64,000 bases of DNA from Pengzhenrongella sicca (GTDB lineage: Bacteria; Actinomycetota; Actinomycetes; Actinomycetales; Cellulomonadaceae): the NCBI RefSeq assembly GCF_017569225.1, contig NZ_CP071868.1:1302001-1366000 (forward strand). The letters run 5' to 3'. The notes beneath the pieces are model-generated. The model was not told the origin of the DNA, searched no databases, and saw nothing but the letters and a program-made list of their open reading frames with translations. The translations under genes were made by a program, and so were the position numbers. Positions 49,912-59,056 of the stretch are shown here, piece after piece (the first letter of the stretch is position 1; the number at the start of each line of letters is the position of its first letter).

Positions 49912-50343
49912 GTGGCCACCAAGATCCGTTTGAAGCGTTTTGGCAAGATTCGTCAGCCGTACTACCGCGTTGTCGTCGCGGACTCGCGCGCCAAGCGCGA
50001 CGGTCGCGTCATCGAGGAGATCGGCAAGTACCACCCCACCGAAGAGCCCTCGCTCATCGAGATCGACGGCGAGCGCGCCGCGTACTGGCTCGGGGTCGGC
50101 GCACAGCCGTCCGAGCAGGTCGCCGTGCTCCTGAAGATCACGGGTGACTGGCAGAAGTTCAAGGGCCTGCCCGGCACCGAGGGCACCCTGCGGGTCAAGG
50201 CCCCGAAGCTCGACCCCAAGGCCGCGATCGAGGCCAACGCCGTCGCCGCGGAGAAGTCCAAGGCGAAGGCGTCGGAGAAGCGGGCCAACGCGGCCGCTGC
50301 CGCGAGCAAGGCCGCCGAGGCCGCTGAAGACAAGCAGGCCTGA
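49912..50343 (+). CDS. rpsP: 30S ribosomal protein S16
   Basis: A 143-residue S16 with the invariant [21 protein letters not shown] start (core KIRLKRFGK) and [15 protein letters not shown]. The core ends near residue 80; an Ala/Lys/Glu-rich C-terminal extension ([15 protein letters not shown]) of about 50 residues is typical of actinobacteria. GTG start behind AAGGAGAGACC. The stop shares bases with the khpA start (TGATG). Confidence 0.96.
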   Translation: MATKIRLKRFGKIRQPYYRVVVADSRAKRDGRVIEEIGKYHPTEEPSLIEIDGERAAYWLGVGAQPSEQVAVLLKITGDWQKFKGLPGTEGTLRVKAPKLDPKAAIEANAVAAEKSKAKASEKRANAAAAASKAAEAAEDKQA

Positions 50344-50582
50344 TGCTCGCGGACGCGCTCGAGCACCTGGTGCGCGGCATCGTCGACCACCCGGACGACG
50401 TCCGCGTGATCGCGAAGCCGCTGCGCCGGGGCGAGCTGCTCGAGGTCCGGGTTCACCCCGAAGACCTCGGGCGCGTGATCGGTCGTGGTGGGCGCACAGC
50501 GCGTGCGCTGCGCACCGTGGTCGGCGCGCTCGCGACTGACGGTCCGGTCCGCATCGACGTCGTCGACGTCGACCGGCGCTGA
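50343..50582 (+). CDS. khpA: KH-domain RNA-binding protein KhpA
   Basis: A 79-residue single KH domain. The GxxG loop reads VIGRGGRTARALRTVVG (core GRGGRTA near residues 48-54), within the family pattern HPEDLGRVIG. It binds structured RNAs and in other bacteria pairs with KhpB/Jag to affect cell elongation and sRNA biology. It overlaps rpsP by one base. A strong hairpin follows before rimM. Confidence 0.93.
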   Translation: MLADALEHLVRGIVDHPDDVRVIAKPLRRGELLEVRVHPEDLGRVIGRGGRTARALRTVVGALATDGPVRIDVVDVDRR

Positions 50583-50622
50583 TCGAGCCGTCCGCACAGC
50601 ACCTGCTCCGCCCAGCATCACC

Positions 50623-50664
50623 CGACGAGGCCCGGACCCCTACCCTGGGGACCGGGCCTCGTCG
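50623..50664 (+). terminator. Hairpin between khpA and rimM
   Basis: CGACGAGGCCCGG (50623-50635) pairs perfectly with CCGGGCCTCGTCG (50652-50664); the apical part adds CCCC/GGGG. There is no U-tract. It divides the S16-KhpA part from RimM-TrmD-L19. Confidence 0.65.
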
Positions 50665-50705
50665 TCCGTCCCGGAACGACGCGCCTTCGGAAGAGGAACA
50701 CACCC

Positions 50706-51287
50706 ATGCAGCTGACCGTTGCCCGGATCGGCCGCGCGCACGGGCTGCGCGGCGAGGTAGCCCTCGACCTGCGCACCGATGCGCCGGCGGAGCGACTCAC
50801 GGTCGGCGCCGTGCTGGCCACCGCCCCGGCCGGCGTCGGGCCTTTGACGATCGCCGCCGTCCGGACGCTGCACGACAAGTGGTTCCTGACCTTCGCCGAG
50901 GCGACCGATCGCACCGCGTCGGAGCGGCTGCGCGGGGTCGAGCTGCTCGTCGAGGAGTCCACGAGCGACGAGGACGACGCCTGGTACCCGCACGAGCTGG
51001 CCGGCCTGCGCGCCGAGCACATCGACGGCCGGTTCCTCGGCGTCATCGCCGGGCTCGAGGTCCTGCCGGCGCACGACGCGCTCGTCCTGGTCGAGCCCTC
51101 GGGGGCCAGGACCCTCGTCCCGTTCGTCCGGGCGATCGTGCCCGTCGTCGACGTCGCGGGCGGGCGCGTGGTGCTCGACCCGCCCGGCGGGCTGCTCGCG
51201 TCGGACGCCGCCAACCTGGTGATCTCCGACGAGACGTCGGGCCGCCCGCCGCAGGGGTCCGCCGCGTCGGATGCCGACGAGGCCTGA
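50706..51287 (+). CDS. rimM: Ribosome maturation factor RimM
   Basis: A 193-residue two-domain factor for 16S 3'-domain assembly that contacts S19. VARIGRAHGLRGEVALDLRTD (cores VARIGRAHGLRGE) opens the N-terminal beta barrel; the PRC-barrel domain from about residue 97 has WYPHELAGLRA and ALVLVEPSGARTLVPFVRAIVPVVD (core LVPFVRAIVP). ATG 50706 follows GGAAGAGGAA. trmD starts one base after its stop. Confidence 0.95.
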   Translation: MQLTVARIGRAHGLRGEVALDLRTDAPAERLTVGAVLATAPAGVGPLTIAAVRTLHDKWFLTFAEATDRTASERLRGVELLVEESTSDEDDAWYPHELAGLRAEHIDGRFLGVIAGLEVLPAHDALVLVEPSGARTLVPFVRAIVPVVDVAGGRVVLDPPGGLLASDAANLVISDETSGRPPQGSAASDADEA

Positions 51288-51288
51288 C

Positions 51289-52086
51289 GTGCGCATCGAC
51301 GTCGTCTCCATCTTTCCGGACTACCTCGCGCCGCTCGGCCTCTCGCTCGTCGGGAAGGCCCGTGCCGCCGGGCTCGTCGACCTGCGGGTCCACGACCTGC
51401 GGGCCTGGGCTGTGGACCGGCACCACACGGTCGACGACACCCCGACGGGCGGTGGCGCGGGTATGGTCATGCGCCCCGACGTCTGGGGCACCGCGCTCGA
51501 CGAGCTCGTGACCGACACGACGCACCTGCTCATCCCGACGCCGTCGGGGGCGACCTTCACGCAGCGCACCGCCGAGGCGCTGGCCGCTGCGCCGCACCTC
51601 GTCATCGCCTGCGGGCGGTACGAGGGCATCGACGCCCGGGTCGCCGCGCACTACCGCACCCGGATCCAGGTCACGGAGGTCTCGATCGGGGACTACGTGC
51701 TCGGCGGCGGCGAGGCCGCCGCCCTGGTCATGGTCGAGGCGGTCACCCGGCTGCTGCCGGGCGTGATCGGCAACCCGGAGTCGCTCGTCGAGGAGTCGCA
51801 CGGCGCGGACGGCCTGCTCGAGTACCCGGTGTTCACCCGGCCCGTGACGTGGGCCGGCCTCGACGTGCCCGCAGTGCTCACCTCGGGGCACCACGGCAAG
51901 ATCACCCGCTGGCGCCGCGACGAGGCGCTGACCCGCACCAGCGCCCGGCGGCCGGACCTGATCGAGGCGCTCGACGCCGCGACGGTCGACCGCGGGGACC
52001 TCGCCCTCCTCTCGGGCCTGGGCTGGGTCGTCATCGACGGCCGGCTGCGACGATTGCCGCCCGACGGCCAAGGTGTGGGAGACTGA
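51289..52086 (+). CDS. trmD: tRNA (guanine-N1)-methyltransferase TrmD
   Basis: A 265-residue SPOUT methyltransferase that makes m1G37. RIDVVSIFPDYL opens the trefoil knot domain. PTGGGAGMVMRPD (near 52), IACGRYEGIDARV (near 112) and EVSIGDYVLGGGEAAALV (near 132, core SIGDYVLGGGE) form the AdoMet and tRNA sites. GHHGKITRWRRDEAL is in the C-terminal domain. GTG 51289 is used since the frame start at 51271 lies inside rimM. Confidence 0.96.
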   Translation: MRIDVVSIFPDYLAPLGLSLVGKARAAGLVDLRVHDLRAWAVDRHHTVDDTPTGGGAGMVMRPDVWGTALDELVTDTTHLLIPTPSGATFTQRTAEALAAAPHLVIACGRYEGIDARVAAHYRTRIQVTEVSIGDYVLGGGEAAALVMVEAVTRLLPGVIGNPESLVEESHGADGLLEYPVFTRPVTWAGLDVPAVLTSGHHGKITRWRRDEALTRTSARRPDLIEALDAATVDRGDLALLSGLGWVVIDGRLRRLPPDGQGVGD

Positions 52087-52233
52087 CCGGTCGGTGTTCG
52101 CCGGTCGCGTCTCTGCCACAGGGGAGACGGTCACGATCTCGGGCGCACCCGCACCATCTTGCCCACGGGGCACCCCGCTCGGGTGCTCCTGATCAACGCG
52201 TCTGACCTGTGGCAGCGCGAGAAAGCGACTGAC
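52087..52233 (+). promoter_or_regulatory. rplS leader with two hairpins
   Basis: The 147-base gap before rplS holds CGTCTC/GAGACG (52108-52113, 52124-52129) and GGGCACCC/GGGTGCTC-type pairing (about 52168-52188). They could be an L19 autoregulatory leader, but I do not recognise a defined family. Confidence 0.4.
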
Positions 52234-52599
52234 ATGCATACTCTCGACACCGTCGATGCGGCCTCCCTGCGCACCGACATCCCGGCCTTCCGCGCCGGCG
52301 ACACCCTCAAGGTCAACGTCAAGGTCGTGGAAGGCACCCGCTCGCGCGTGCAGGTCTTCCAGGGCGTCGTGATCTCCCGCGCCGGTGGCGGCGTCCGCGA
52401 GACGTTCTGCGTCCGCAAGATCAGCTTCGGCGTCGGCGTCGAGCGCACCTTCCCGGTGCACTCCCCGGCGCTCGAGTCGGTCGAGGTCGTCACCCGCGGT
52501 GACGTGCGTCGCGCGAAGCTGTACTACCTGCGCGCGCTGCGCGGCAAGAAGGCGAAGATCAAGGAGAAGCGCGAGGCGCTTCCGGCCAAGAAGGCCTGA
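52234..52599 (+). CDS. rplS: 50S ribosomal protein L19
   Basis: A 121-residue L19. [33 protein letters not shown] (core VFQGVVISR) and [17 protein letters not shown] (core FPVHSP) are diagnostic, and the end is Lys-rich. I start at ATG 52234; an in-frame ATG-less extension to 52159 lies in the hairpin leader. The ribosome site is weak (GAGAAAG). A strong terminator follows. Confidence 0.95.
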   Translation: MHTLDTVDAASLRTDIPAFRAGDTLKVNVKVVEGTRSRVQVFQGVVISRAGGGVRETFCVRKISFGVGVERTFPVHSPALESVEVVTRGDVRRAKLYYLRALRGKKAKIKEKREALPAKKA

Positions 52600-52617
52600 C
52601 GCACCCACGTTTCGCTG

Positions 52618-52654
52618 GCGACGGGCGGTCACCCTGGTGGTGGCCGCCCGTCGC
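52618..52654 (+). terminator. Terminator of the rpsP-rplS unit
   Basis: GCGACGGGCGGTCACC (52618-52633) pairs with GGTGGCCGCCCGTCGC (52639-52654) with one G-U pair, loop CTGGT. It lies 19 bases after the rplS stop, without a U-tract. Confidence 0.75.
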
Positions 52655-52732
52655 TGCGCCCGCCGCAAGTGACGGACCGCTGGCCAGCGAGCCGGTTAGG
52701 CCGCAACCCGCGCGCAGTGGCACCATGAGCGC

Positions 52733-53476
52733 GTGATTGACCCCGCCGAGTCCGAGTCCGTGCCGCAGAGCCGCCGGGCACGCGGCGCGAGCCGGGGGGC
52801 TCCGCGCGGCACCTCGCTGCTGCGCGAGACGGCGATCATCCTGGTCGGCGCGCTCGTGCTCTCGCTCGTGGTCAAGACGTTCTTCATGCAGGCGTTCTAC
52901 ATCCCGAGCTCGTCGATGGAGGACACGCTCCAGATCGGCGACCGCGTCCTGGTCAACAAGCTGACGCCCGGCCCGTTCGACCTGCACCGGGGCGACATCG
53001 TCGTCTTCAAGGACCCGGGCGGGTGGCTGCCCGCGACGACCGAGGCCGAGCAGAGCTCGCTGCGGCAGGCGTTCGACGCCGGGCTGACGTACATCGGGCT
53101 GCTCCCGCAGGACTCGGGCGAGCACCTGATCAAGCGCGTGATCGGCCTGCCGGGCGACGAGGTCGCGTGCTGCGACAGCGAGGGCCGGCTGACCGTCAAC
53201 GGGGCGCCGCTCGACGAGACCCAGCTCAAGCCCGGCTCGGTGCCGAGCGAGGTCACCTTCGCGATCACCGTGCCGCAGGACAGCCTGTGGGTCATGGGCG
53301 ACAACCGGCAGAACTCGCGCGACTCGCGCGGGCACCTGGGCGACCCGGGCGGCGGGAGCATCCCGCTGGAGAACGTCGTCGGAGTCGCGTTCACGCGGGT
53401 GTGGCCCGCGGACCGGATGGCCATCCTGCGCAACCCCTCGGCGGTGTTCGCTCAGGTCCCGGACGCGGCAAAATGA
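52733..53476 (+). CDS. lepB: Signal peptidase I
   Basis: A 247-residue membrane-bound serine protease that removes secretory signal peptides outside the cytoplasmic membrane. One N-terminal helix (about residues 34-52) anchors it. The nucleophile is Ser61 in [10 protein letters not shown], the general base Lys134 in [13 protein letters not shown], and [12 protein letters not shown] is the box E motif. GTG 52733 lies six bases after CACCAT in a leaderless-like layout. Its stop overlaps the rnhB start. Confidence 0.95.
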   Translation: MIDPAESESVPQSRRARGASRGAPRGTSLLRETAIILVGALVLSLVVKTFFMQAFYIPSSSMEDTLQIGDRVLVNKLTPGPFDLHRGDIVVFKDPGGWLPATTEAEQSSLRQAFDAGLTYIGLLPQDSGEHLIKRVIGLPGDEVACCDSEGRLTVNGAPLDETQLKPGSVPSEVTFAITVPQDSLWVMGDNRQNSRDSRGHLGDPGGGSIPLENVVGVAFTRVWPADRMAILRNPSAVFAQVPDAAK

Positions 53477-54243
53477 CCGCCACGACGACCGCGCCGACGG
53501 CGCCGCACGCCACCGCGCCGACGGCGCCGCACGCCACCGCTCCGACGCGGGCACCGCTGCGTCCGCCGACCCTGCGCCGCGAGCGCGCACTGCTCGGCGG
53601 GGGAGCGCTCGTCGTCGCGGGCATGGACGAGGTCGGCCGCGGGGCGCTCGCCGGGCCGGTGAGCGTCGGGGTCGTGGCGGTCGACGCGCGCACGCGCGCC
53701 TGCCCGCGCGGCGTCGCGGACTCGAAGCTGCTCAGCCCCGCGGCCCGGACCGCCCTGCTGCCCGCGCTGTCGCGCTGGGGCCTGGCCCGCGCCGTCGGCC
53801 ACGCCTCGCCGGCCGAGATCGACGCCGTCGGCATCATCGCGGCGCTGCGGCTCGCCGGGCGGCGCGCGCTCGCGACGCTCACCGCAGCGATCGGGCCGAT
53901 CGACGCGGTGCTTCTCGACGGCTCGCACGACTGGCTGACGCTCCCGGCGGAGCTCGACCTGCTGCTCGGCCGCGCCGACGCCGTGGACGACGCCCGCCTC
54001 GAGCTCGAGCCCACCGTGCACGTGCTCATCAAGGCCGACCGCACGTGCGCGTCGGTCGCGGCCGCGAGCGTGCTCGCCAAGTGCGAGCGCGACGCGCTCA
54101 TGACGCAGCTCGCGCCCACGTTCCCGGCCTACGGCTGGGCCGAGAACAAGGGGTACGGCTCGGCGGACCATCTCGCGGCGTTGCGCACGCACGGCGTGAG
54201 CGAGCAGCACCGCCGCAGCTGGCGGCTCCCGCTCGACGGCTGA
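53473..54243 (+). CDS. rnhB: Ribonuclease HII
   Basis: A 256-residue type 2 RNase H that cleaves RNA in RNA/DNA hybrids and at single ribonucleotides. The metal carboxylates start with Asp52-Glu53 in [16 protein letters not shown] (core GMDEVGRG); LLDGSHDWL and [18 protein letters not shown] (core [13 protein letters not shown]) give the rest. The first 26 residues contain APTAPHAT twice, from a 24-base DNA repeat near 53490-53535, so the N-terminus is a variable tail. ATGA overlap with lepB. Confidence 0.94.
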   Translation: MTATTTAPTAPHATAPTAPHATAPTRAPLRPPTLRRERALLGGGALVVAGMDEVGRGALAGPVSVGVVAVDARTRACPRGVADSKLLSPAARTALLPALSRWGLARAVGHASPAEIDAVGIIAALRLAGRRALATLTAAIGPIDAVLLDGSHDWLTLPAELDLLLGRADAVDDARLELEPTVHVLIKADRTCASVAAASVLAKCERDALMTQLAPTFPAYGWAENKGYGSADHLAALRTHGVSEQHRRSWRLPLDG

Positions 54244-54290
54244 GACCTCGGGTGGCCGCGTCGGCGGCGGCGATGGTCCATGATGGGTGC

Positions 54291-54614
54291 GTGAGCGCGG
54301 AGGACCTGGAGAACTATGAGACCGACATGGAGCTCGCCCTCTACCGCGAGTATCGCGACGTGGTGGGGCTGTTCGCCTACGTCGTCGAGACCGAGCGACG
54401 GTTCTACCTCGCGAACCAGGTCGACCTGCAGGTGCGGTCGGCCGCGGGCGAGGTCTACTTCGAGCTGAGCCTCGCGGACGCCTGGGTCTGGGACGTCTAC
54501 CGGTCCGCGCGGTTCGTGAAGTCCGTCCGCGTGGTCACCTTCCGGGACGTCAACGTGGAGGAGCTGGCGAAGGCCGAGCTCGACCTCGGCGAGAGCGGTC
54601 CCTTCCCGCGCTGA
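54291..54614 (+). CDS. DUF2469 family protein
   Basis: A 107-residue actinobacterial protein with the strongly conserved start SAEDLENYETDMELALYREYRDVV (core YETDMELALYREYRDV) and RRFYLANQVDL, YFELSLADAWVWDVYR. Its location after rnhB and before yraN is conserved in actinobacteria. It is thought to be a small cytoplasmic protein of unknown function. CATGAT lies six bases before the GTG start, again leaderless-like. Confidence 0.9.
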   Translation: MSAEDLENYETDMELALYREYRDVVGLFAYVVETERRFYLANQVDLQVRSAAGEVYFELSLADAWVWDVYRSARFVKSVRVVTFRDVNVEELAKAELDLGESGPFPR

Positions 54615-54757
54615 GTTCGTCGCTCCGCGCTGAGTTCGTCGTTCGACGCCGACCCACCCCCAGGCTGTGATGGCGGCGCGCCGTCCGCAGGCCCGACGCC
54701 GGGCTCTCGTGCGGCCGGGCGCGACGGCGCACCGTGGCCCGCGGAGGTGGTCGCATC

Positions 54758-55114
54758 GTGCGCGCCAAGGATGCAGTGGGCAGGTACGGCGAACGGGTCG
54801 CGGCCGCGTACCTCGAGAACGGCGGCTGGCAGGTCCTCGATCGCAACTGGCGCGGCCGGGACGGTGAGCTCGACCTCGTGGCGCTGCGCGCCGGCGAGCT
54901 GATCGTCGTCGAGGTCAAGACCCGGCGTGGCCTGCGCTTCGGCCATCCCGCCGAGGCGGTCACCGCGCGCAAGCGGGCTCGGCTGCGCCGGCTCACCGCG
55001 CAGTGGCTCGCGGCCCACGATGTGCACCCGCGCTCGCTGCGCATCGACGTGATCGCGGTGCTGGTCCAGCGCAGCGGCGCCGCCCACGTCGAGCACCTCG
55101 TCGGAGTCGTCTGA
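54758..55114 (+). CDS. yraN: YraN/UPF0102 endonuclease-fold protein
   Basis: A 118-residue protein with the PD-(D/E)xK nuclease fold. GRYGERVAAAYLENGGWQVLDRNWRGRDGELDLVA in outline: the acidic ligand is in RDGELDLVA and the lysine pair in VVEVKTRRGLRFG. GTG 54758 follows GCGGAGG by ten bases; a GTG at 54734 is possible. The stop overlaps comM (TGATG). Function is not firmly known. Confidence 0.9.
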   Translation: MRAKDAVGRYGERVAAAYLENGGWQVLDRNWRGRDGELDLVALRAGELIVVEVKTRRGLRFGHPAEAVTARKRARLRRLTAQWLAAHDVHPRSLRIDVIAVLVQRSGAAHVEHLVGVV

Positions 55115-56649
55115 TGGCGCTCGGTCGGACCCTCGCGGTCAGCCTCGTCGGCCTGACCGGGCACGTCATCGAGGTCGAGGCGCACCTCGCGCCGTCGATC
55201 CCCGGCTTCTCCCTGGTCGGGCTGCCGGACGCGGCGCTCGCGGAGTCCCGGGACCGGATCCGCGCGGCGGTCGCGTCGTCCGCGATCGACTGGCCGCAGC
55301 GCAAGATCACCGTCAACCTGTCGCCCGCCTCGCTGCCGAAGGCGGGGTCGGGCTTCGACCTGGCGATCGCCGTCGCGATGCTCGCGGGCGCGGGCGTGGT
55401 CGACGGCGCCCGCGTGGCCGGCGTCGTGCACCTGGGTGAGCTCGGGCTCGACGGGCGCCTGCGCCCCGTGCGGGGCGTCCTGCCGGCGGTCGCCGCGGCC
55501 GTCGCCGCCGGGCACGAGCGCGTCGTCGTGCCCGCGGCGAACGCCCGCGAGGCGGCGCTGGTGCCGGGTGCGCGGGTGCTCGGTGCGGCCAGCCTCGGCG
55601 AGATGGCCTGGCGCTACGGCGCGGACATCGCCCAGCCGCCGCCCGTGCCGGCGGTGGTGGCGCCCGTGCTGGCCCCGTCGGCCACCCCGGCGGCCGACCT
55701 CGCCGAGGTGCTGGGCCAGCTCGAGGCGCGGTCGGCGCTCGAGGTCGCCGCGGCCGGCGGGCACCACCTGCTGCTCGTCGGCCCACCCGGCGCGGGCAAG
55801 ACGATGCTCGCGGCGCGCCTGCCGGGGCTCCTGCCCGACCTGACCGAGGCCGAGGCCGTCGAGGTCACGGCGGTGCACTCGGTGGCGGGGACGTTCGACG
55901 CGGGCGGGGGGTTGATGCGGCGGCCCCCGTTCGAGGACCCGCACCACACCGCGACGCCCGCCGCCGTCGTGGGCGGCGGCTCCGGCGTGCCGCGACCCGG
56001 CGCGGCGTCGCGCGCCCACCTCGGCGTGCTGTTCATGGACGAGGCGCCAGAGTTCTCCCCGCGCGTCCTGCAGACCCTGCGCCAGCCGCTCGAGCACGGC
56101 GAGCTCGTGATCCATCGCGCCGGTGGCTCGGCGCGCTACCCGGCCCGGTTCCAGCTCGTGCTCGCCGCGAACCCGTGCCCGTGCGGGCGTGCGGTCGGCA
56201 AGGGGCTCGAGTGCACGTGCCCCCCGATGGCTCGTCGGCGCTACTGGGCGCGGCTGTCGGGTCCGCTGCTGGACCGCGTGGACCTGCAGGTCGAGGTGCA
56301 TCCCGCGACGCGCGCCGAGCTCGACGGCGCGGGCCCGGCGGAGGCGAGCGCCGCGGTCGCCCGGCGCGTCGCCGTCGCGCGCCAGGTGCAGGCCGAGCGG
56401 TTGGCCGGGACGCCGTGGCGCACGAATGCCCAGGTGCCGGGGCACTGGATCCGTGCCGCGCTCGGCGCGGACCGGTCCCTGATGGTCGACCTGGACCGCG
56501 GGCTCGACCGGGGGCTGCTGAGCTTGCGCGGGGTCGACCGCGTCCTGCGGGTCGCCTGGACGCTCGCGGACCTCGCTGGCCGGACGGCGCCCGGCCGCGC
56601 CGAGATCGGTCAGGGGCTGCTGCTGCGCACCCGGGGCCAGGGCGCATGA
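55114..56649 (+). CDS. comM: ComM-family AAA+ ATPase (magnesium-chelatase-like)
   Basis: A 511-residue AAA+ protein that in other bacteria drives branch migration during natural transformation. The N-terminal Lon-protease-like domain has IPGFSLVGLPDAALAESRDR (core GLPDAALAESRDR) and KITVNLSPASLPKAG. Walker A is GPPGAGKTMLAARLPG near residue 224, Walker B LFMDEAPEF near 305, and CPCGRAVGKGLECTCPP is a zinc-like insert. Coupled to yraN (one-base overlap) and dprA (ATGA). Confidence 0.95.
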   Translation: MALGRTLAVSLVGLTGHVIEVEAHLAPSIPGFSLVGLPDAALAESRDRIRAAVASSAIDWPQRKITVNLSPASLPKAGSGFDLAIAVAMLAGAGVVDGARVAGVVHLGELGLDGRLRPVRGVLPAVAAAVAAGHERVVVPAANAREAALVPGARVLGAASLGEMAWRYGADIAQPPPVPAVVAPVLAPSATPAADLAEVLGQLEARSALEVAAAGGHHLLLVGPPGAGKTMLAARLPGLLPDLTEAEAVEVTAVHSVAGTFDAGGGLMRRPPFEDPHHTATPAAVVGGGSGVPRPGAASRAHLGVLFMDEAPEFSPRVLQTLRQPLEHGELVIHRAGGSARYPARFQLVLAANPCPCGRAVGKGLECTCPPMARRRYWARLSGPLLDRVDLQVEVHPATRAELDGAGPAEASAAVARRVAVARQVQAERLAGTPWRTNAQVPGHWIRAALGADRSLMVDLDRGLDRGLLSLRGVDRVLRVAWTLADLAGRTAPGRAEIGQGLLLRTRGQGA

Positions 56650-57911
56650 GCGGCGCGGAGGTGGACCCGGTGACGCTCGCGCGCGCCGCGTGGAGCCGCG
56701 TGGCCGAGCCGGGCGACCTCACCGCGGGCGCGGTGATCGCGGCGCTCGGCCCGGTCGACGCCCTGGCCTGGCTGCGGGACGCCGCGCGCGCCGGGGACAG
56801 CCAGCGCGGCGCGGGTGGCCCGGTGGTCGGGATCGACCCGGTCGACCTGTTCGATGACGGCGCCGACCACCACCCCGCCGGCCGCGCCGACGACCGGGCC
56901 GGCGGGCTCGGCGGCGCGTCCCGCCGGCGGCTCGCCGCGGCGGTCGGCCGGTGGGCGCCCAGGCTCGAGGGGCTCGACCCGCTCCGCGAGCTGCGCGTGC
57001 TGGCGCGCCTGGGCGGCGTCGTCGTGCACCCGGGCACGCCGGGTTGGCCGACGGCGCTCGCGGACCTCGGCCCCGCCGCGCCGCCATGCCTGTGGGTGCG
57101 CGGCGACGCCGCCGTCGACGCGGCCGTGGCGAGGTCGGTGGCGCTCGTCGGGTCGCGCGCCGCGACCGCCTACGGCGAGCACGTCGCGGCCGAGCTGGCG
57201 GCGGGCGTCGCCGACCGCGGCTTCACGGTCGTCTCGGGTGGCGCGTACGGCGTCGACGCCGCCGCGCACCGGGGCGCGATCGCCGGCGGCGGGCGCACGG
57301 TCGTGTTCCTGGCGGGCGGCGTCGACCGCCCGTACCCGGCGGGCAATGCCGCGTTGCTCGCTCGGGTGCTCGAGACCGGCGGATCGGTCGTGAGCGAGGT
57401 TCCGCCCGGCAGCGTGCCGAGCCGGACCCGATTCCTGCAGCGCAACCGGCTGATCGCGGCCGCGGCGGTCGCGACCGTGGTGGTGGAGGCGGCGTGGCGC
57501 TCGGGCGCGCTCAACACCGCGGGGCACGCCGCCGGGCTGCTACGCCCGGTCGGGGCCGTGCCGGGACCGGTGACCTCGATGGCGTCGGCGGGCTGCCATC
57601 GGCTGCTGCGCGAGGGCGTCGCGGTGTGCGTCACCGACGCCGGCGAGGTGGCCGAGCTCGCGGGCGCGGGGGCGGACCTCGCGCCCGCGCGGGCCGAGGC
57701 CGCGGCCGAGGTCGACGGCCTCGGCCTCGCCGCGCGTCAGGTTCTCGACGCGCTCCCGGTGCGGCGTGCCGCCGGTACGGACTCGCTCGCCCGCGCGGCC
57801 GGCCTCTCGATAGCGCAGGTCAACGCCGCGCTTGGCCCCCTCGAGCTGGCCGGCCTGGCCGAACGTGACGGCCCCGGCTGGCGCCGCCGCGCGCGAGCTG
57901 CGCGCCCGTGA
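56646..57911 (+). CDS. dprA: DNA-processing protein DprA
   Basis: A 421-residue protein that protects incoming single-stranded DNA and loads RecA. The Rossmann-like core has LVGSRAATAYGEHV, FTVVSGGAYGVDAAAHRGAI (core SGGAYGVDAAAH), VFLAGGVDRPYPAGN, EVPPGS and RFLQRNRLIAA. The N-terminal 120 residues (SAM-like) are longer than usual, with an Asp/Gly-rich insert, and a winged-helix DUF follows at the C-terminus. The clear terminator hairpin lies 100 bases after its stop. Confidence 0.95.
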   Translation: MSGAEVDPVTLARAAWSRVAEPGDLTAGAVIAALGPVDALAWLRDAARAGDSQRGAGGPVVGIDPVDLFDDGADHHPAGRADDRAGGLGGASRRRLAAAVGRWAPRLEGLDPLRELRVLARLGGVVVHPGTPGWPTALADLGPAAPPCLWVRGDAAVDAAVARSVALVGSRAATAYGEHVAAELAAGVADRGFTVVSGGAYGVDAAAHRGAIAGGGRTVVFLAGGVDRPYPAGNAALLARVLETGGSVVSEVPPGSVPSRTRFLQRNRLIAAAAVATVVVEAAWRSGALNTAGHAAGLLRPVGAVPGPVTSMASAGCHRLLREGVAVCVTDAGEVAELAGAGADLAPARAEAAAEVDGLGLAARQVLDALPVRRAAGTDSLARAAGLSIAQVNAALGPLELAGLAERDGPGWRRRARAARP

Positions 57912-58017
57912 CGCCTGCCGAGGTCGGTGTGCCGACGACCGGAGCGGGTGAATTTTCCCGTGCGCGGCGCCGTCAGCGGGGACGAAGCGGGGCATCGGGG
58001 TGCACAAGGGATAACGC

Positions 58018-58049
58018 CGACACGGCCCGCGTCCGCGCGGGTCGTGTCG
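58018..58049 (+). terminator. Terminator after dprA
   Basis: CGACACGGCCCGCG (58018-58031) pairs with CGCGGGTCGTGTCG (58036-58049) with one G-U pair, loop TCCG. It marks the end of the yraN-comM-dprA unit and supports a later xerC start. Confidence 0.7.
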
Positions 58050-58087
58050 CCCTTGAAGTGAGGGCCGGGGACAGCAACGGTAGGTGG

Positions 58088-59056
58088 ATGCAGCCCGCCC
58101 CGACCGCCGCCGACGCGCCCCGCGACGTCGCGGGCGCCGCGCCGGCGACCGGGCCGGTCGACGCGCAGCTGCTCGCGCAGTTCGCCGTGCATCTGAGCGC
58201 GCAGCGCGGACTGTCCGCGCACACCGTTCGGGCCTACGCGGGCGACCTCGAGCACCTCTCGGCGTTCGCCGCCGCCGCGGGCCGCCGCGCGCTCGACGAG
58301 ATCGACCTCGGGGTGCTTCGGGCGTGGCTCGCGGCGATGGCCGCCGAGAGCCTGAGCCGGGCCACCCTCGCGCGCCGCGGCGCCGCCGCCCGCACCTTCT
58401 TCGCGTGGGCCCAGCGCACCGGCCGGCTTGCGGTGGACCCGGCGTTGCGCCTGGCGTCCGCGCGCGCGAGCCTGACCCTGCCGACCGTGCTCGGCGTCGA
58501 GGCGGCCGCACAGCTCCTCGACGTCGCCCGCACCCGCGCTGACGACGACGACCCGATCCACCTGCGCGACTGGGCGGCGCTGGAGCTGCTCTACGCCACC
58601 GGGGCGCGGGTCGGTGAGATCGCCGGCGCGGACGTCGACGACGTCGACCTCGACCAGCGGCTGATCCGGCTCGTCGGCAAGGGGGACAAGGAGCGGATGG
58701 TCCCGTTCGGGGTCCCCGCGGCGCGGGCGACCACGCAGTGGCTCGACCGCGGGCGACCGCGGCTCGTCGTCGCCGGGTCCGGGCCCGCGCTGCTCCTCGG
58801 CCGCCGCGGGCACCGGGCCGACCAGCGTCAGCTCCGCGAGGTCTCGCACCAGGTAGCGGCGCTCGCGGGTGTCGACGACGTCGCGCCGCACGCGCTGCGG
58901 CACAGTGCGGCGACCCATCTGCTCGCCGGTGGATCCGACCTGCGCAGCGTTCAGGAGGTTCTGGGCCACGCTACGCTTGCCACGACCCAGAGGTACACGC
59001 ACGTATCAGCCGAGCGCCTGCGGACGTCGTTCCAGCAAGCGCACCCACGAGCATGA
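58088..59056 (+). CDS. xerC: Tyrosine recombinase XerC-like
   Basis: A 322-residue site-specific recombinase that resolves chromosome dimers. The N-terminal SAM-like core-binding domain has LSAHTVRAYAGDLEHL (core SAHTVRAYAGDL). The catalytic residues are complete: Arg in TGARVGEIAG, Lys in GKGDKERMVPFG, HALRHSAATHLL and LGHATLATTQRYTH with the tyrosine nucleophile. The frame is open to GTG 57908, but a terminator lies in that stretch, so ATG 58088 is preferred. The stop overlaps the next gene. Confidence 0.93.
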   Translation: MQPAPTAADAPRDVAGAAPATGPVDAQLLAQFAVHLSAQRGLSAHTVRAYAGDLEHLSAFAAAAGRRALDEIDLGVLRAWLAAMAAESLSRATLARRGAAARTFFAWAQRTGRLAVDPALRLASARASLTLPTVLGVEAAAQLLDVARTRADDDDPIHLRDWAALELLYATGARVGEIAGADVDDVDLDQRLIRLVGKGDKERMVPFGVPAARATTQWLDRGRPRLVVAGSGPALLLGRRGHRADQRQLREVSHQVAALAGVDDVAPHALRHSAATHLLAGGSDLRSVQEVLGHATLATTQRYTHVSAERLRTSFQQAHPRA

